DNA of 64,000 nucleotides from Gloeophyllum trabeum ATCC 11539 (taxonomy: Eukaryota > Basidiomycota > Agaricomycetes > Gloeophyllales > Gloeophyllaceae), in the NCBI RefSeq assembly GCF_000344685.1, contig NW_006920433.1, positions 1-64,000 on the forward strand, given 5' to 3'. Below the pieces are notes generated by a model. It was not told the origin of the DNA, ran no database searches, and was given only the letters and a program-made list of their open reading frames with translations. Positions 48,016 through 59,351 of this stretch are shown piece by piece. Numbering within the stretch: position 1 is the stretch's first letter; each line of letters starts with the position of its first letter. The position numbers were made by a program, and so were the translations under genes.

Positions 48016-50271
48016 TCACATTGGCCCATCCATATTGGCATCGCCAACGTCATGCTCGATCAAGGATTCGGTCGCCGACGACCTCGGTTCAAAGATACAG
48101 GTGAATTGCGGAGGACGACTATAGCACAACAGAAAGATGAGGGAGAGAATGATGAGCAACTGCTAGGCTAAACAGCGGGATGAAAATCACCTTATCATCT
48201 CGCTGGTGAATTCGACCTCGTCCACCGCGAACGGTCTGCCATCCTTGTTGAACGCTTCCACGATGTTAAAGGCCGTCAATAGCGATGCCGCAGTGATCCA
48301 AACGGTATCCCGAGCAACAACTACGCCACGCCATCAGGGTCACAATCCATCGAAATGACGGAAGGGTGCTCGTACTTCTTCCTGGGCACTTCCTTCTTCC
48401 GTATCCAAAAGCATTCTCAATATCTGGAGCATCCTTTCGCCGACTGAGGCCGTCATCGCTCATGAAGCGCTCGGGCCTGAAGTCCAGTGCATCTGCACCA
48501 TAGACTGATTGATCGTGGAGCAGTGCCCATCCATTCGGGATGACTATGGCGCCCTTGGGTATGAAATAGCCCTGTCATCGGCAACACGATTAATACCGGG
48601 TCACATCATCGGGAATAGCGCATGCCTTATAAAAGTCATCTTCCGCGGCGCTGTGAAATAGGCCGAGAGGGGACATGGGATTCCAGCGAAGGACCTCATC
48701 GACGACAGCATCTAGGTACGGGATCGTGCCGTAGTCCGCGAAGTCAGGCAAACGTTCACCGTGACCAAGCGCTGCGTCGACGGCTTTCTGAGCCTTCCGT
48801 TGCACCTCCGGATGAAGGGCCATTGCGAGAATGAAAGACCCGATCATCGCAACCGTCTGTAACAGGTGACACCGCAAGCTAAAGCGATGAATGTGCGAAT
48901 CGATTCAGAGGTACTTACAGTGTCCGCCCCAGCTGTCCCGGATGAGATATCATTGATGACAGTCCAGAAAACATCTCAACTTGTCTACGTACCAACATAA
49001 GCGGTACCGAGTATATTGCTGATGTCATCCTCGGCTTCTTTGCCTTCTTTCTCGTCAAAAGCAGAAGCTAGTAAGCGTGAAGCTACCGAAGACTTCGCTC
49101 TGCCTTGGGCCTAAAGGAAGTTCTCATGACTGTAATTGCGGAACAGAGAAGTGCTTCACCGACCATCTCCGATTTGACGAAGTCCATAGGAACACTCCGG
49201 ATTTTCTCGCTCAAGAACCTGCCACGTTCTGCCGATCTTTTGAACGCAGCACCCGGAAACCATGATGGTATGGCCTTGAGAACGTGGAAGTAATCGACTA
49301 CAAGGACGAGATCAAGACCTGGTTCGTCCAAAAATAACAGGGTGAAGTCTCACCGAGATATCCGCCTGTCGCGGCATGCGACAGCAGGTATGTGGTTTCC
49401 CCGACAATCTTAATGAACGGATCAGACTCAGATCGCGGAGAGATGCCATACGTGACCGAGAGAATCGTATCAGCTGCTGCGCTGTAGATTGACAGTCAAC
49501 CAACAAGAATGTGAGAAAGGCATCTGACATACAGACGCAGATCCTTGTCCGGATCAATCCTCATTCCTTTGGACGTTAGTAAGCGCTTTAGAAGGCGTCT
49601 CGCTGAGACGAGCTCTTGTGATCTATTGACTTGATGTTCTTCCACTTCGTATTCTTGATGGAATACCTTTCGATATTCTAGCGACGAAGCCGTTAGCATT
49701 CTTCTCGAAGATAATACATACGTAGCTCACTCTTCCAAGTTTCTCCATAGTCCATGAATACGAACGTCCAGGCAAAATCCATCCTAGACAACGAGCTCAG
49801 TAAATAAGCCACAAAGAAAGCGAGTAGAGTTTACATGTCATGAAGGAAGTTTGAATGCGGTCTCGAAGTCGTGAAGGTCAGTATGCAGCGGAGAGAAAAA
49901 TATTGTCGGCTCACCTGCCCGAATACATCGACGAGCGCTTGACGAGAAGTTCGTAGACCGAGGATGCAGAGTTGAGCACCACAAAGTGCGCTCCAGGGGC
50001 GGTAAAGTGGATAACATCTGAGTCTATCCCACCGATGAGTGCTGATCCGCTATGTTACTGGGCGATAAACCGGCTTGCCATAATCTCTGCTCCACTGGAG
50101 ATACGTCCTCCAGGGCATTCGCTCCGGCAGCTGGAGAGCATTGCCAATCAGCGGCCAGCCAACGGGACCAGGCGGGTAGGGCTTTCGCCCGGCATAGAAC
50201 CGAGCAGCAATGCCTGCTACGAGGATTAAGCACAGAGCCCACATGCTGTAGTTGTTGCTGAACAACTCCAT
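48016..50271 (-). CDS. Cytochrome P450 monooxygenase (cluster P450 A)
   Basis: Membrane anchor at the N-terminus (NNYSMWALCLILVAGIAARF) followed by the proline hinge PYPPGPVGWPLIGN. Later exons give WSRDYG|DVIHFTAPGAHFVVLN, YRKVFHQEY, HVLKAIPSWFPGAAFKR, the I-helix GTAGADT with downstream VAMIGSFILAMALHPEVQ, the K-helix EVLR (ExxR), RPERF-type MSDD, and the heme loop FGYGRRKCPGR with its Cys. The C-terminus is SRPPQFTCIFEPRS and the stop is 48016. The first intron (50018-50078) must use a GC donor (GCAAGC) to keep phase. At least ten introns; some middle borders are not fixed. ER-bound haem monooxygenase of the type common in mushroom clusters (O-methylsterigmatocystin-oxidoreductase-like annotations); the probable substrate is the PKS product (inference). 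Confidence 0.85.
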
Positions 50272-50444
50272 CGTGGGCGATGATGTTTACGAAGGGAAAT
50301 CAAAAACACGCTGCTGTCTGACCTCTGGGCTGCCTTTGAAAGTGAACGGGTCTCTGTATCCGTACGCTTCCATGACGCACGGACATATGGGGATCCGCAT
50401 GTCACGAGAGAGCAGTCCGCACCCTCGATTCGAGCTCCATACTC

Positions 50445-51134
50445 TCAGCTTGCAAGGTGCGGATCGCTTGGACGGTTTGATAAGATTAACAGAACTTTGG
50501 AGGTGAACTGGGAGTCAGAGCGTGGCTCAGCGTGCGCTAGCAATTCCGGATCAATCCGGGGAACACCCATACTGTAGGTATCCCTACAAGAGGTTAGAAA
50601 ACGAAATTCGAACAATACTGTAAGATACCGATACCAATGCTCACCTTCTCAGAGAATATCGGGCGTTGTTGCCCGACAGATCAAGATATATCGAGATGAT
50701 AAACTGCATGATAGGCTCCGTGACGGGGCTAATGGGACCCCCCGCCGTTCCTGCGCTGAAAATCTCACGGGCCTTGACTGCAACCGTAAGTATGATGGCC
50801 GGACTTGCCATTGTATAGCGCTCGTCCTGATAATCTAATGCACGGATCTGCAGGGACACGCCTGCGTGTCTACCTGGATGTCGGTGCACTGTGCCATTTG
50901 CATTACCAAAGCGCCTGATTCATACCGACCCTCCGGCAAGTCTACCGTCTGGGAGGTGAGTGATGGAGAATTGGCCTTCCTGGTCTCGATTCGGTTAACC
51001 ACAGTGGTAAATCCAGCCATGATGGTACATACCCATGCGGGTCTTGCGCAAGTGCGACCTTGTCTCTTTTTGAGGCACTGCCAGAGGACGGACACATCGG
51101 GGTCGTCATCGGCTGTCTTAATTCTAACTGGCAA
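50445..51134 (-). CDS. Possible small multi-exon gene, unknown
   Basis: Three protein-like blocks follow each other on the minus strand: MAGFTTVVNRIETRKANSPS ... LPEGRYESGALV (51134-50850), ALDYQDERYTMASPAIILTV ... PISPVTEPIMQFIISIYLDL (50860-50640), and after a possible intron MGVPRIDPELLAHAEPR to a stop at 50445. The joins between them are not settled. No family recognised. It sits between the P450 and the GMC oxidoreductase, inside what would otherwise be a 0.9-kb divergent promoter. If real, it would be a cluster gene of about 200 residues. An antisense or chance frame remains possible. Confidence 0.35.
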
Positions 51135-51139
51135 CGCAG

Positions 51140-51145
51140 TATAAG
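51140..51145 (+). promoter_or_regulatory. Possible TATA box of the GMC oxidoreductase gene
   Basis: AGTATAAGCT lies about 45 bp upstream of the ATG at 51187. Position and sequence only. Confidence 0.3.
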
Positions 51146-51186
51146 CTCACCGTCGCCTACGTCTACGCCCCTTCAAAGCAGAAGCC

Positions 51187-53603
51187 ATGCGTTTTGCTCT
51201 GACGACGTTCATATTATCTTCAATCCTCGTCCCGTACTCCACAGCCGTTCTCCATGAGCATTTGTCTTCGCTGTCCTCTGCAGCGTACGATTACATTATT
51301 GTCGGCGGTAGGATGTGAATCCCCTCATGCTCCTACACCGCTAACAGCTATTCGTATTGTAGGAGGTACTGCGGGCGCCGTACTCGCAAACCGCCTAACC
51401 GAGGATGCGAGACTGTCTGTCCTCCTCATAGAAGCTGGGCCTTCGTTCGTAATCTACGCACATTGTTATGCCTTTAGCTGAAGTAAAGTCTCCAGACACC
51501 AGAATACCTTGGAGTTGGAGATTCCCTATGACGCACGGATTGCATCCCCTGGAACTATATGGGATTGGAACTATACTACTACCCCGCAAGTACATTCTCG
51601 TCTAGTGTGGAGTACGAACTCATACAGGTCTAGTCAACTGAATGTCAAAGGTCGACGAATTGCATATCCCAGAGGGCGAGTCTTGGGGGGCTCAAGCTCG
51701 ATAAGTCAGCATGCTGAAGATACATTACTCATCAGTATTTATCCTGACCAAGGAATATAGACTACATGTTCTATACCAGGGGTTCAGCAGACGATTTTGA
51801 TCGGCTTGCCAGGACCGTACAGGATGACCGGTGGTCTTGGAAGAGTCTCCTCCCATATTTCATCAAGGTAGGTTTTGACCGAATCGAACTTACTACTCGA
51901 CGCTAATTCCAGCCCGATCCAAGGGAGAGGCCTGGCAACACGAGAAGCGGAGTAACGAGCTATCCCCCGGGTACTCCGCAGATCAGACTGTACTGACTGC
52001 ATCTTCACAAGATGGACGCGGGACAGGGCCGAAACACAACCCCAGAGTACATGGCACCGACGGACCGTTAGCTGTTGGCTCTCCGGGTTACTCACAGCCA
52101 ATTGATGAGAAAGTTCTACAAGTCACGAAGGAGTTGCCCGACGAGTTTCCGTTCATCCTGGATCACAATGCCGGTGCTCCTGTTGGCGTTAGTGAGTATC
52201 ATCTCCTGCTACGTCCCATTGTCCCATTCCTAGTGCTTACTGTCTACGAACTTGGAGGCTGGGTGCAAAATACTATACGCAATGGTTCACGGGAGAGTTC
52301 GGCCACGGCGTATTTGGCTGACCGATACCTTCAAAGATCGAATTTGCATGTTCTCGTCAATACAGAAGTACGCCGGGTGCTGCGATCTATTCACAACGGC
52401 CCTATCGACACCGTGGAACTTGCTGTGGCTGGAACCAAAGGTGGGACCGTCACAGCCGTCCTTTGACGAGTCCTGCTGACTCGACCCTCAGATATCAGTG
52501 GTCACGTACTCGCTTCTCGCGAAGTCATCTTGGCAGCGGGCTCAATCGGTACACCGCATATCCTCCTCAACTCCGGGATTGGTGACGCTCGTGAGCTAGC
52601 GGCGCTCGGTATAGCTCCCGTACTCGACATCCCAAGTGTGGGAAAGAACATGTCAGACCACCCGTGGGTCCCCACCACTGCCTGGCACGTCGCTTCCGAC
52701 GACACTGTGGACGTTATCAACTACAATGCCTCTGCTGCCGCCGAGGCCTTGCAGCAGTGGAAGACATCCAAGACAGGACGATTTGTAAATGGGGTATCCA
52801 ACCAGGTCGCCTGGAATAGACTGAACACTTCGGATCCCGAGGTGAAGGCAATGTTGGGGACGTACGGTGATCCCGCTGCTGGACCGAACTCTCCGCATTT
52901 TGAGTTCATCATATACGTGAGTTGGAAGGCTCAGTTGAGTTTGTGTACTGACCCAGCTCTTAGAACTTCGGCCTGCAAGTACAGAATCGGTCGAGTAACT
53001 ATTTTACGCTTGCACCGATTCTCCTCACGCCCAGCTCCCGTAAGGCGACCAAGTTACTCTATTCTCAAACGCCACTTATTCAATCCTAGGTGGGACGGTG
53101 ACCCTGGATCCCGCGAATCCACTGGGTCCGCCGGTTATTGACACCGCTTACTACACGTCCCCGCTTGACCTATTCATTCAGCGTCAAGGAATCCGTTCAA
53201 TCCTCCGGTTTGCGTCTGCTAAAGCATGGCAAGGGTATCTACTTGGCGCGGCCGACGACTTCGCGAAGGTAGCTAGCACTTTTGGCGAAGACTTGCAAGC
53301 CCTGGATGATTACATACTCGACCATACCGAGACGCTTTGCCACCCCGTCGGGACTGCCATGATGTCTCCCTACGGTGCGAGCTGGGGAGTAGTCGATCCT
53401 CACCTCCGCGTTAAGGGAATCAAGGGATTGAGAATCGTCGACGCCTCCGTCTTTGTGAGTCCTATCGTTACTGGGATACGACGCACTGGATTAAGCCATC
53501 TCCGTAGCCCTATGTTCTTGCTGCAGCGACTCAAGCCGCAGTGTTCGGACTAGCAGAGCGCGCGGCGGACATAATCAAGGACGCGAGTGTGAGAGGATTG
53601 TGA
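51187..53603 (+). CDS. Secreted GMC oxidoreductase (aryl-alcohol-oxidase-like)
   Basis: Signal peptide (LTTFILSSILVPYSTAV) then the FAD-binding start YDYIIVGG|GTAGAVLANRL, split by intron 51308-51362. Next: LLIEAGPSF, IWDWNYTTTPQ, the GMC signature IAYPRGRVLGGSSSIN, YMFYTRGSADDFD, HGTDGPLAVGSPGYSQPID, VILAAGSIGTPHILLNSGIG (second signature), CHPVGTAMM with the first catalytic His, and VVDPHLRVKGIKGLRIVDAS. A last exon after SVF gives PYVLAAATQAAV and AERAADIIKDAS to the stop at 53603. About nine introns; the border near 51590-51650 is unresolved. Homologues have a second catalytic His in an S/A-A-H-T-Q motif; here it reads AAATQ, so that His appears to be Ala. Extracellular flavoenzyme; alcohol or sugar substrate unknown. 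Confidence 0.83.
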
Positions 53604-54710
53604 CCGTTTCGGCTCTGGTGATGGCCGGTGTAAGCCCTACAGTATCTAGGCTACGTACTGTACTCAATCGAGTGGAACGATTCATGAGGGGACAATGATG
53701 ACCAACCTATTCTGCGAACCCGTCCCTACCGAACTGAGTCAAGAGAAGGGAAGTGGTCAGTTTAGGCCGACAATGGCTACTGCGGCGCTCGGTCCTTCCT
53801 GGCTGGGGAATCCAATGGCCAAGCACACAAGCCCGATAGGTCGGTGAGCGCTAACCTCGCACTGAAGGATATCCCGCAAGGCATGTTCATTGAAGAAGGA
53901 TGATGTGCTGACCAAACCGTTTGTTGAATCGCGACATGCAGCGGCCTCGGTAAGCACGGTCTTATAGCATGCAGTAATAGTAAGGATCGATCCTGTTGTC
54001 CGCTTTGCTGAGTACCGAAACATTGAAGCACTCCTAGAGTCCTAGTCGTCGGGAAACAGCGTGATTGGCGAATGCTGAATGGGTAACGTGGCTGTGTACC
54101 GGCGGGATATTCTCGCCGTCCTCCGCGGTCGGGCAGCGGGCTCTAGATCTGTATTCTCAGCTCTTCATTCGCCACACCACAGCACGCCACAGCACGCCGC
54201 AGCAGTATGCTGGAGGCTGCAGAGCTCAGCAAGAAATCTTGGCCGTGTTGTCAGGCAAACTGTCTGATTGGTAAGTCGGCATGCGTTCTGCTGACAGACC
54301 AATGGAGAGCGCGGCCGAATCGAACAATTCAGCGTCCATCCATAGAATAGGATCAGGTCGACGTCACGAAAGATACCTCCTCGGTGCCACTATGAACTGC
54401 AACATCGAGTTACTTAACGCCGATAACACGGCTATTCTGCCTCATTGGCTCCCAGGCTATTTCGGGATGTTCCAGGTGGCTCTGGCCGTTCATTGAACGC
54501 CATCTCCGAGAGTCGACTGAAAACCCTAATCAGCCCGGAAAACGTACCTCTTATGGATCCATTGGATTCAGGTTCGTTTTCACGATCCCCCCCTAAATGG
54601 TGAGGCGTCTCGCTTAAAAAGGGCCCGCATGAGCAGCTTTGTGCACTACCTTCAGCACCGAGCCGAGTCGTTATTGATTTTTTGAGTCATTTTCTAGAAA
54701 GTCCACCGTT
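53604..54710. other. Intergenic, promoter side of the SDR gene
   Basis: 1.1 kb with no supported gene. An A-rich element (CTTAAAAAGGG) about 95 bp upstream of the SDR start could serve as its core promoter. Confidence 0.35.
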
Positions 54711-55815
54711 ATGCCGTCCTACGTTGTCACTGGTGCTGCGCGAGGCATAGGGGTTAGTTTGAGCCTTCTCAATTGTACGAGGACAAAGCAGCTAACCTTT
54801 CCCCGCGCGGAAGTTCGGATTTCTTAAGAAACTAAGCGAGGATCCAAACAACACCGTGTTTGGTTTGGTTCGCAAGCTTTCTACCTCTACCGATGCCAAG
54901 GAGCTGGCATCTAAACGCCCGAATGTGCATATTCTTCAAGCTGATATTGTTGATGACAAGGCGCTAGCGGTAAGGCATCGGCGGTCAAGCTGCAAAGCTG
55001 TACTAATTCAAATTTGTCAATCTGCTTTCGTCTAGGCCGCAGCAGAAGAAGTTGCAAAGGTCACGGGTGGATCTCTGGACGTCTTGATCAACAATGCAGG
55101 TGTGCAGGACCTCGGTTACCTCAATGCTGATATCGATGGCTTGTGAGTTCGTGCCAATGATATCTGTATTCCCAGCCTTACGGGGTGACCGTCAACTCAG
55201 CCCCAATTTTGAGACTTTGAAGAAGGACCTTTTCGCCACTGTATGACATCCCCTTTCGTCGTGTTATGATCTTAACTGACATTTGGAAATAGCTCGAGGT
55301 CAACGTCTATGGCGTGATGATTACTATCCTTACGTTCATCCCTCTTCTCAAGAAGAGCTCTATCAAGAAGGTGGTGACTTTGTCGTCGGCTATGTGCGAC
55401 CTGGATTTCATCAACGGCACCGGCATGACCACATCTGTGTCCTACTCCATTTCCAAGGGAGCGGTGAACGTGGCGATGGCGAAATTCGCCGCCAAGTTCA
55501 AGGACGACGGCATCATTTTCCTCTCGATCTGCCCAGGCTTGACGAGCACGGGTGCGACGAGTGCGGAGAGCTGTATGTTTCATTCCGCTTGTGATAAGGC
55601 TTGACCCGTATGCTCAACCGTGCCCTGCAGTGACTCCGGAGGAGTGGGCCGTCATCAAGAAGCAAATTGCTTGCGCTCAGAAGCTCTACCCGCACTTCCA
55701 GCAGCCCCATTCCGTCGAGTACTCAATCGACAAGCAGCTGGAGGTTATCAACTCCTGGACCCTCGACAAGTCCGGAGGATATGTCTCTCACAAAGGTAAC
55801 AAGGAGTGGCTGTAG
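54711..55815 (+). CDS. Short-chain dehydrogenase/reductase (SDR)
   Basis: Six exons; introns 54753-54813, 54970-55035, 55143-55200, 55241-55292 and 55573-55630, all GT-AG and in phase. Starts MPSYVVTGAARGIGFGFLKK (NAD(P)-binding TGxxxGIG), then HILQADIVD, LDVLINNAG (NNAG), VVTLSSAM (catalytic Ser) and SYSISKGAVNVAM (catalytic YxxxK), CPGLTSTGATS, and a C-terminal extension ending YVSHKGNKEWL. About 260 residues, classical SDR, cytosolic. In the cluster it could reduce a ketone or oxidise an alcohol made by the P450s or GMC enzyme (inference). All catalytic residues are present. Confidence 0.9.
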
Positions 55816-56783
55816 ATGCTTGTTAGCCACGTATCCTGTGGACGTGTCGTGTAGAGGTGCATCCATAATGTAATACTATCCTGAGTAACCTGGCGGTGCA
55901 GCGCGAGATTGCTCATTGTCTTTGCATTAATCTGGCAGGCATGGTTTTGCCGGAAAATGCTTGATACAGTGCTTGGTGTGATTGCAACACCGAGAGTGAA
56001 TAGGTGATTCAACTCCTGCTTGGTATAGTTCGGATCAGACGCACTTGAGGTGGCTGAAGGTTGCGTATGGGGCAAATATTCGAAGCACCATATTGATCCT
56101 ATCTGTGCATTGCGGTGGAAGCTGGGCTTGGCACCGAATTGCGGGCCCGGCGGCGTAAGATCATTTCCATAAGGAAGAAGGAGAAAGACTATCATTGATC
56201 CTCGGGCGCAGTGTCCGAGGCAAGGCATTTGAGAAACCACGCCCGAATACGGACATTTGCAATTTAGTATGTCAAATGAAGAAACATTGGACGACGACTT
56301 GCGACGAGGCGATAAGTCTTGCATTGACCCTTCATGATACCAGTGCGTGCTGTGTGCTGCGCGAGCGGAACGGTGTCCTGTACTAACCGGATTTTTCCAA
56401 CGGCATCGTAATCACACGCCACAAATATCGCCTAACATCTGTCAACAACCCCCGCGGGACTGCGTCTGGAGAGGCGGGTGGATTACTAAGATATGTAGTA
56501 GTTCACGAGTCAGGAATTATGCTGTACGAGAGCCAATATCACACTGACCCTATGTCGGCAGGGTGGGGCGCTGGTCGGTCACTCGGATTGCTCACAGCGG
56601 AGATCGGAGGCCGGCCATGACTCAGGGTGCAATCGTAGGTCAGGTCCATGCCAGAATCAAGACAAGATTGGTATTCAATCCTTTGTGAAATCTATATACG
56701 ATACAATTGAATGGAGAAAAGGAGGGGGGAAGGGAAACCGTGTTGAGACGGCCTTCGCGCGGGCATAGGCCCGAATCGTTGGT
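55816..56783. other. Intergenic between convergent genes
   Basis: 3' flanks of the SDR (+) and second P450 (-). No gene supported. Confidence 0.4.
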
Positions 56784-58692
56784 TCAGGCCTTACGCCGTC
56801 TAAGCAAGACTTGCAACGGCCGACCTTGATACCGCACGTTGAAATAGTCCTTCAAGTGGAAGTCCTCAATTCTGAACGAAGAAAGACAAATCAGATACAA
56901 CCACCTCGTCAAGGAATTATATACATACGTCGTGTCGTAAATCGAGAAATCGAATTCACGCATCAGTGTGCTGAACAGGATATACAGCTCCGCCCAGGCC
57001 AAACTTGACAACAGTGTCAGTTCCGCATACGAGGCAAGTATTCCATGTGACTCACTTAATGCCATAGCATGATCTCGGGCCCCGCGAGAACGAGACGAGA
57101 TACTTTGTGAGGTCCTTGTTCTCGAGCCAACGGTCGGGGTTGTATGTATACGGGTCCACGAAAATCTCAGGCTTGTGATGGATCACAGCTATACTGGACC
57201 CTACAACAGTCTACAAACCATTCAGTTGATGAGTAAACGGACCACAAAACTATGAATCTATTATAACGCACGCCTGCTGGGACCGGCCAAGCACCGATCT
57301 TGATATCCTCAGGCATGACTCTGTTCAGTGGTGTAACCACACCGTACGAGAAGCGCAGGGACTCCTTAATGCACGCAGTCTGGAATGAAGGGTCAAGTGG
57401 AGCCGGAAATCGCGGAAGACTGGACAATACCAGGTAGGGCAGCTTCTCTAGGTCCGACCACCCCATATCCCCATGTTCCTCCCAAGCATTCTTCAGTTCG
57501 TTTACCAGGCGGCAATGGATTTTGCTATTGCTGATTATGTTGAAGAAGCCGATGACAGCAGCGTTAGCAATCGTCTCGCTCCCTGCAAACAGCAAGACGA
57601 GCGTTTCGGCGACTATACTCTCCCGAGAGGGGACGGTGCCGTTATTCTTCGCCTCGGGGCTGAGGATGTGATGGTACACCGTCTCGTGCTCGGTCTTGTC
57701 CAGGATCGACGGGTCCGCGTCGGCGGCTGCGATGAACTTTGTGGCGACGTCGGCCGAAATTTGGAAAGCCGCCATGGACGGGTTAATACGGTGCATAATC
57801 CAGGTCGGGATGTAGTTCATGGCGGTCCGGAGGAACGGAAAGTGGTTGAGATACCAAAAGCCCTTCAGCGAGTCTTCGATGCCGTCTACCAGGGGGTGAT
57901 GGAAGGTGGGGTGATCCATGGCGCCCAAGGGGTTCGCAGTGCAATAGTCGGATATCAAGTCCACAGCAACACTCTTGAACGCCGCGGTTAAGTCCACAGG
58001 GGTGTTGAGTGAAAAGGCCGAGAGCCTATCTACAAGCCTTCCAACCTAAAGGGCATCCAAGTGAGCTTCTCTGACAAGCAGGCAGACGATCCCCAACGCA
58101 CCCGCTTCTTGATTGTATCTTCCAACTGCAGAATGGACCTCCTGGAAAACATTGGCATCAAAAGGTCTCGTCGGGCCTTCGCAGCTGCAGGATCGGTTAT
58201 GGTGAACGATGTTCCCTTCATACCGGGAAACGTGTGATAAAGACTGGCATCTTTGGGAAACGAAGCTCCCGGACGGTAGATGTCGAAGAAGGCGTCATAG
58301 TCATTGAAATGTAACTATGGGGAAACACAAGTCATTCGGTCTGCGGACAATCTGCAAAAGCAAGTATAGATACCCTGTTGGGGCCGGTGCGCACGACTGG
58401 ACCTTGAGATGGCGGAGATGATTGACGCGAGCCTTCAACTTGAACGTGACTACAACGTACCGTATGCAGCGTGTAGAGTATGCAAATGGTTTGTCATCTC
58501 TCCACCCTTGATGATATCAAAGTAGAGGCGGTAAAGTTCGGAGACAGCGGCGAGCTTTGGTCCGGGATAGTGGCGGAGAGGGTGGAAGAATAGACGATAT
58601 ATTGCAACGACGCATAATCCGACAGGTATGGTGAACGCGAGAGCGAGTAACAGCGCGGGTAAGGAGCTTTGTGATCGTACAATTTGGAGCAT
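56784..58692 (-). CDS. Cytochrome P450 monooxygenase (cluster P450 B, trichodiene-oxygenase-like type)
   Basis: N-terminal anchor (LPALLLALAFTIPVGLCVVA) and the motif RLFFHPLRHYPGPKLAAVSE with SELYRLYFDIIKGG, seen in TRI4-like P450s of fungi. Later exons: FPKDASLYHTFPG, ARRDLLMPMFSRRSI, YIPTWIMHRINPSM, the I-helix VLLFAGSETIANA, the K-helix KESLR (ExxR), and MPEDIKIGAWPVPAG. The heme loop is FSRGPRSCYGI, followed by an intron (donor GTGAGT) and NLAWAELYILF. The C-terminus is LKDYFNVRYQGRP ... RRRKA and the stop is at 56784. All key residues are present once introns are removed. About 500 residues, ER membrane. Divergent from the hydrolase at 59352; both are likely cluster tailoring enzymes (inference). 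Confidence 0.86.
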
Positions 58693-59351
58693 CCTTGTGT
58701 ACCTATCGAGGGAGAAATGTCGACCTGGAGACTATAATTTTTGTGCATAGTTTTGTAATATCTGCAGCGGGTCGCATATGACGTATGCCGATCTGGAGGC
58801 GGGTTCATGGAATCCATTCTAGTTGGACTCACAATCCTGCATGGACCTACGGTCGAATGCAGTGCCAGGCTAGGTAAACCCGCATCCGCGCGGCACATGT
58901 GGTGTCAGGTCGTGGCTAGCGGTATTTGGTGATAGTCTCTCTAGATGTTCCGCCTATGTGCGGGAAAACATTCAGACCGACTGGGAAGAGGTAGAACAAG
59001 AAGGCGGCATACTTGTAAAGGGGAAAGAACCACGAGCGATCCTGACCATCAGGTCGGACGAGCCTGAGATCTGGCGCCAATACTGGGAAACTATAACACA
59101 ATCAGCTATCAAAATGAACAGGCTTCTTCGCGCGAGATGCGCAGTCGTGCCTTCCGTGATGAAGTTACCCCCGGGCCCGTGACCGTAAGACGTAGTACGA
59201 TGGAATCGGAGCCTTTGGCCGTCCTACGACCGTGCCTATCTTCGCCCCGGTCCTGTAAATACATCTATAAAGATGACAGAGGCGTAAAGGTCAGTCTCTA
59301 CTGTTCTCTCGGTTTAGCGTTGTCGTTGCTGTAGTTCAAGTCGCTGCCACC
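58693..59351. other. Divergent promoter region
   Basis: Between P450 B (-) and the alpha/beta hydrolase (+). Apart from the TATA-like element at 59266 nothing specific was found. Confidence 0.45.
59266..59272 (+). promoter_or_regulatory. Probable TATA box of the alpha/beta hydrolase gene
   Basis: TATAAAG, about 80 bp upstream of the ATG at 59352. Confidence 0.45.

Noticed and set aside
57060..57110. Apparent loss of the heme-binding cysteine in P450 B
   Set aside because: One frame reads SRGPEIMLWH, but the neighbouring frame gives FSRGPRSCYGI followed by a normal donor site, so the heme loop is intact.
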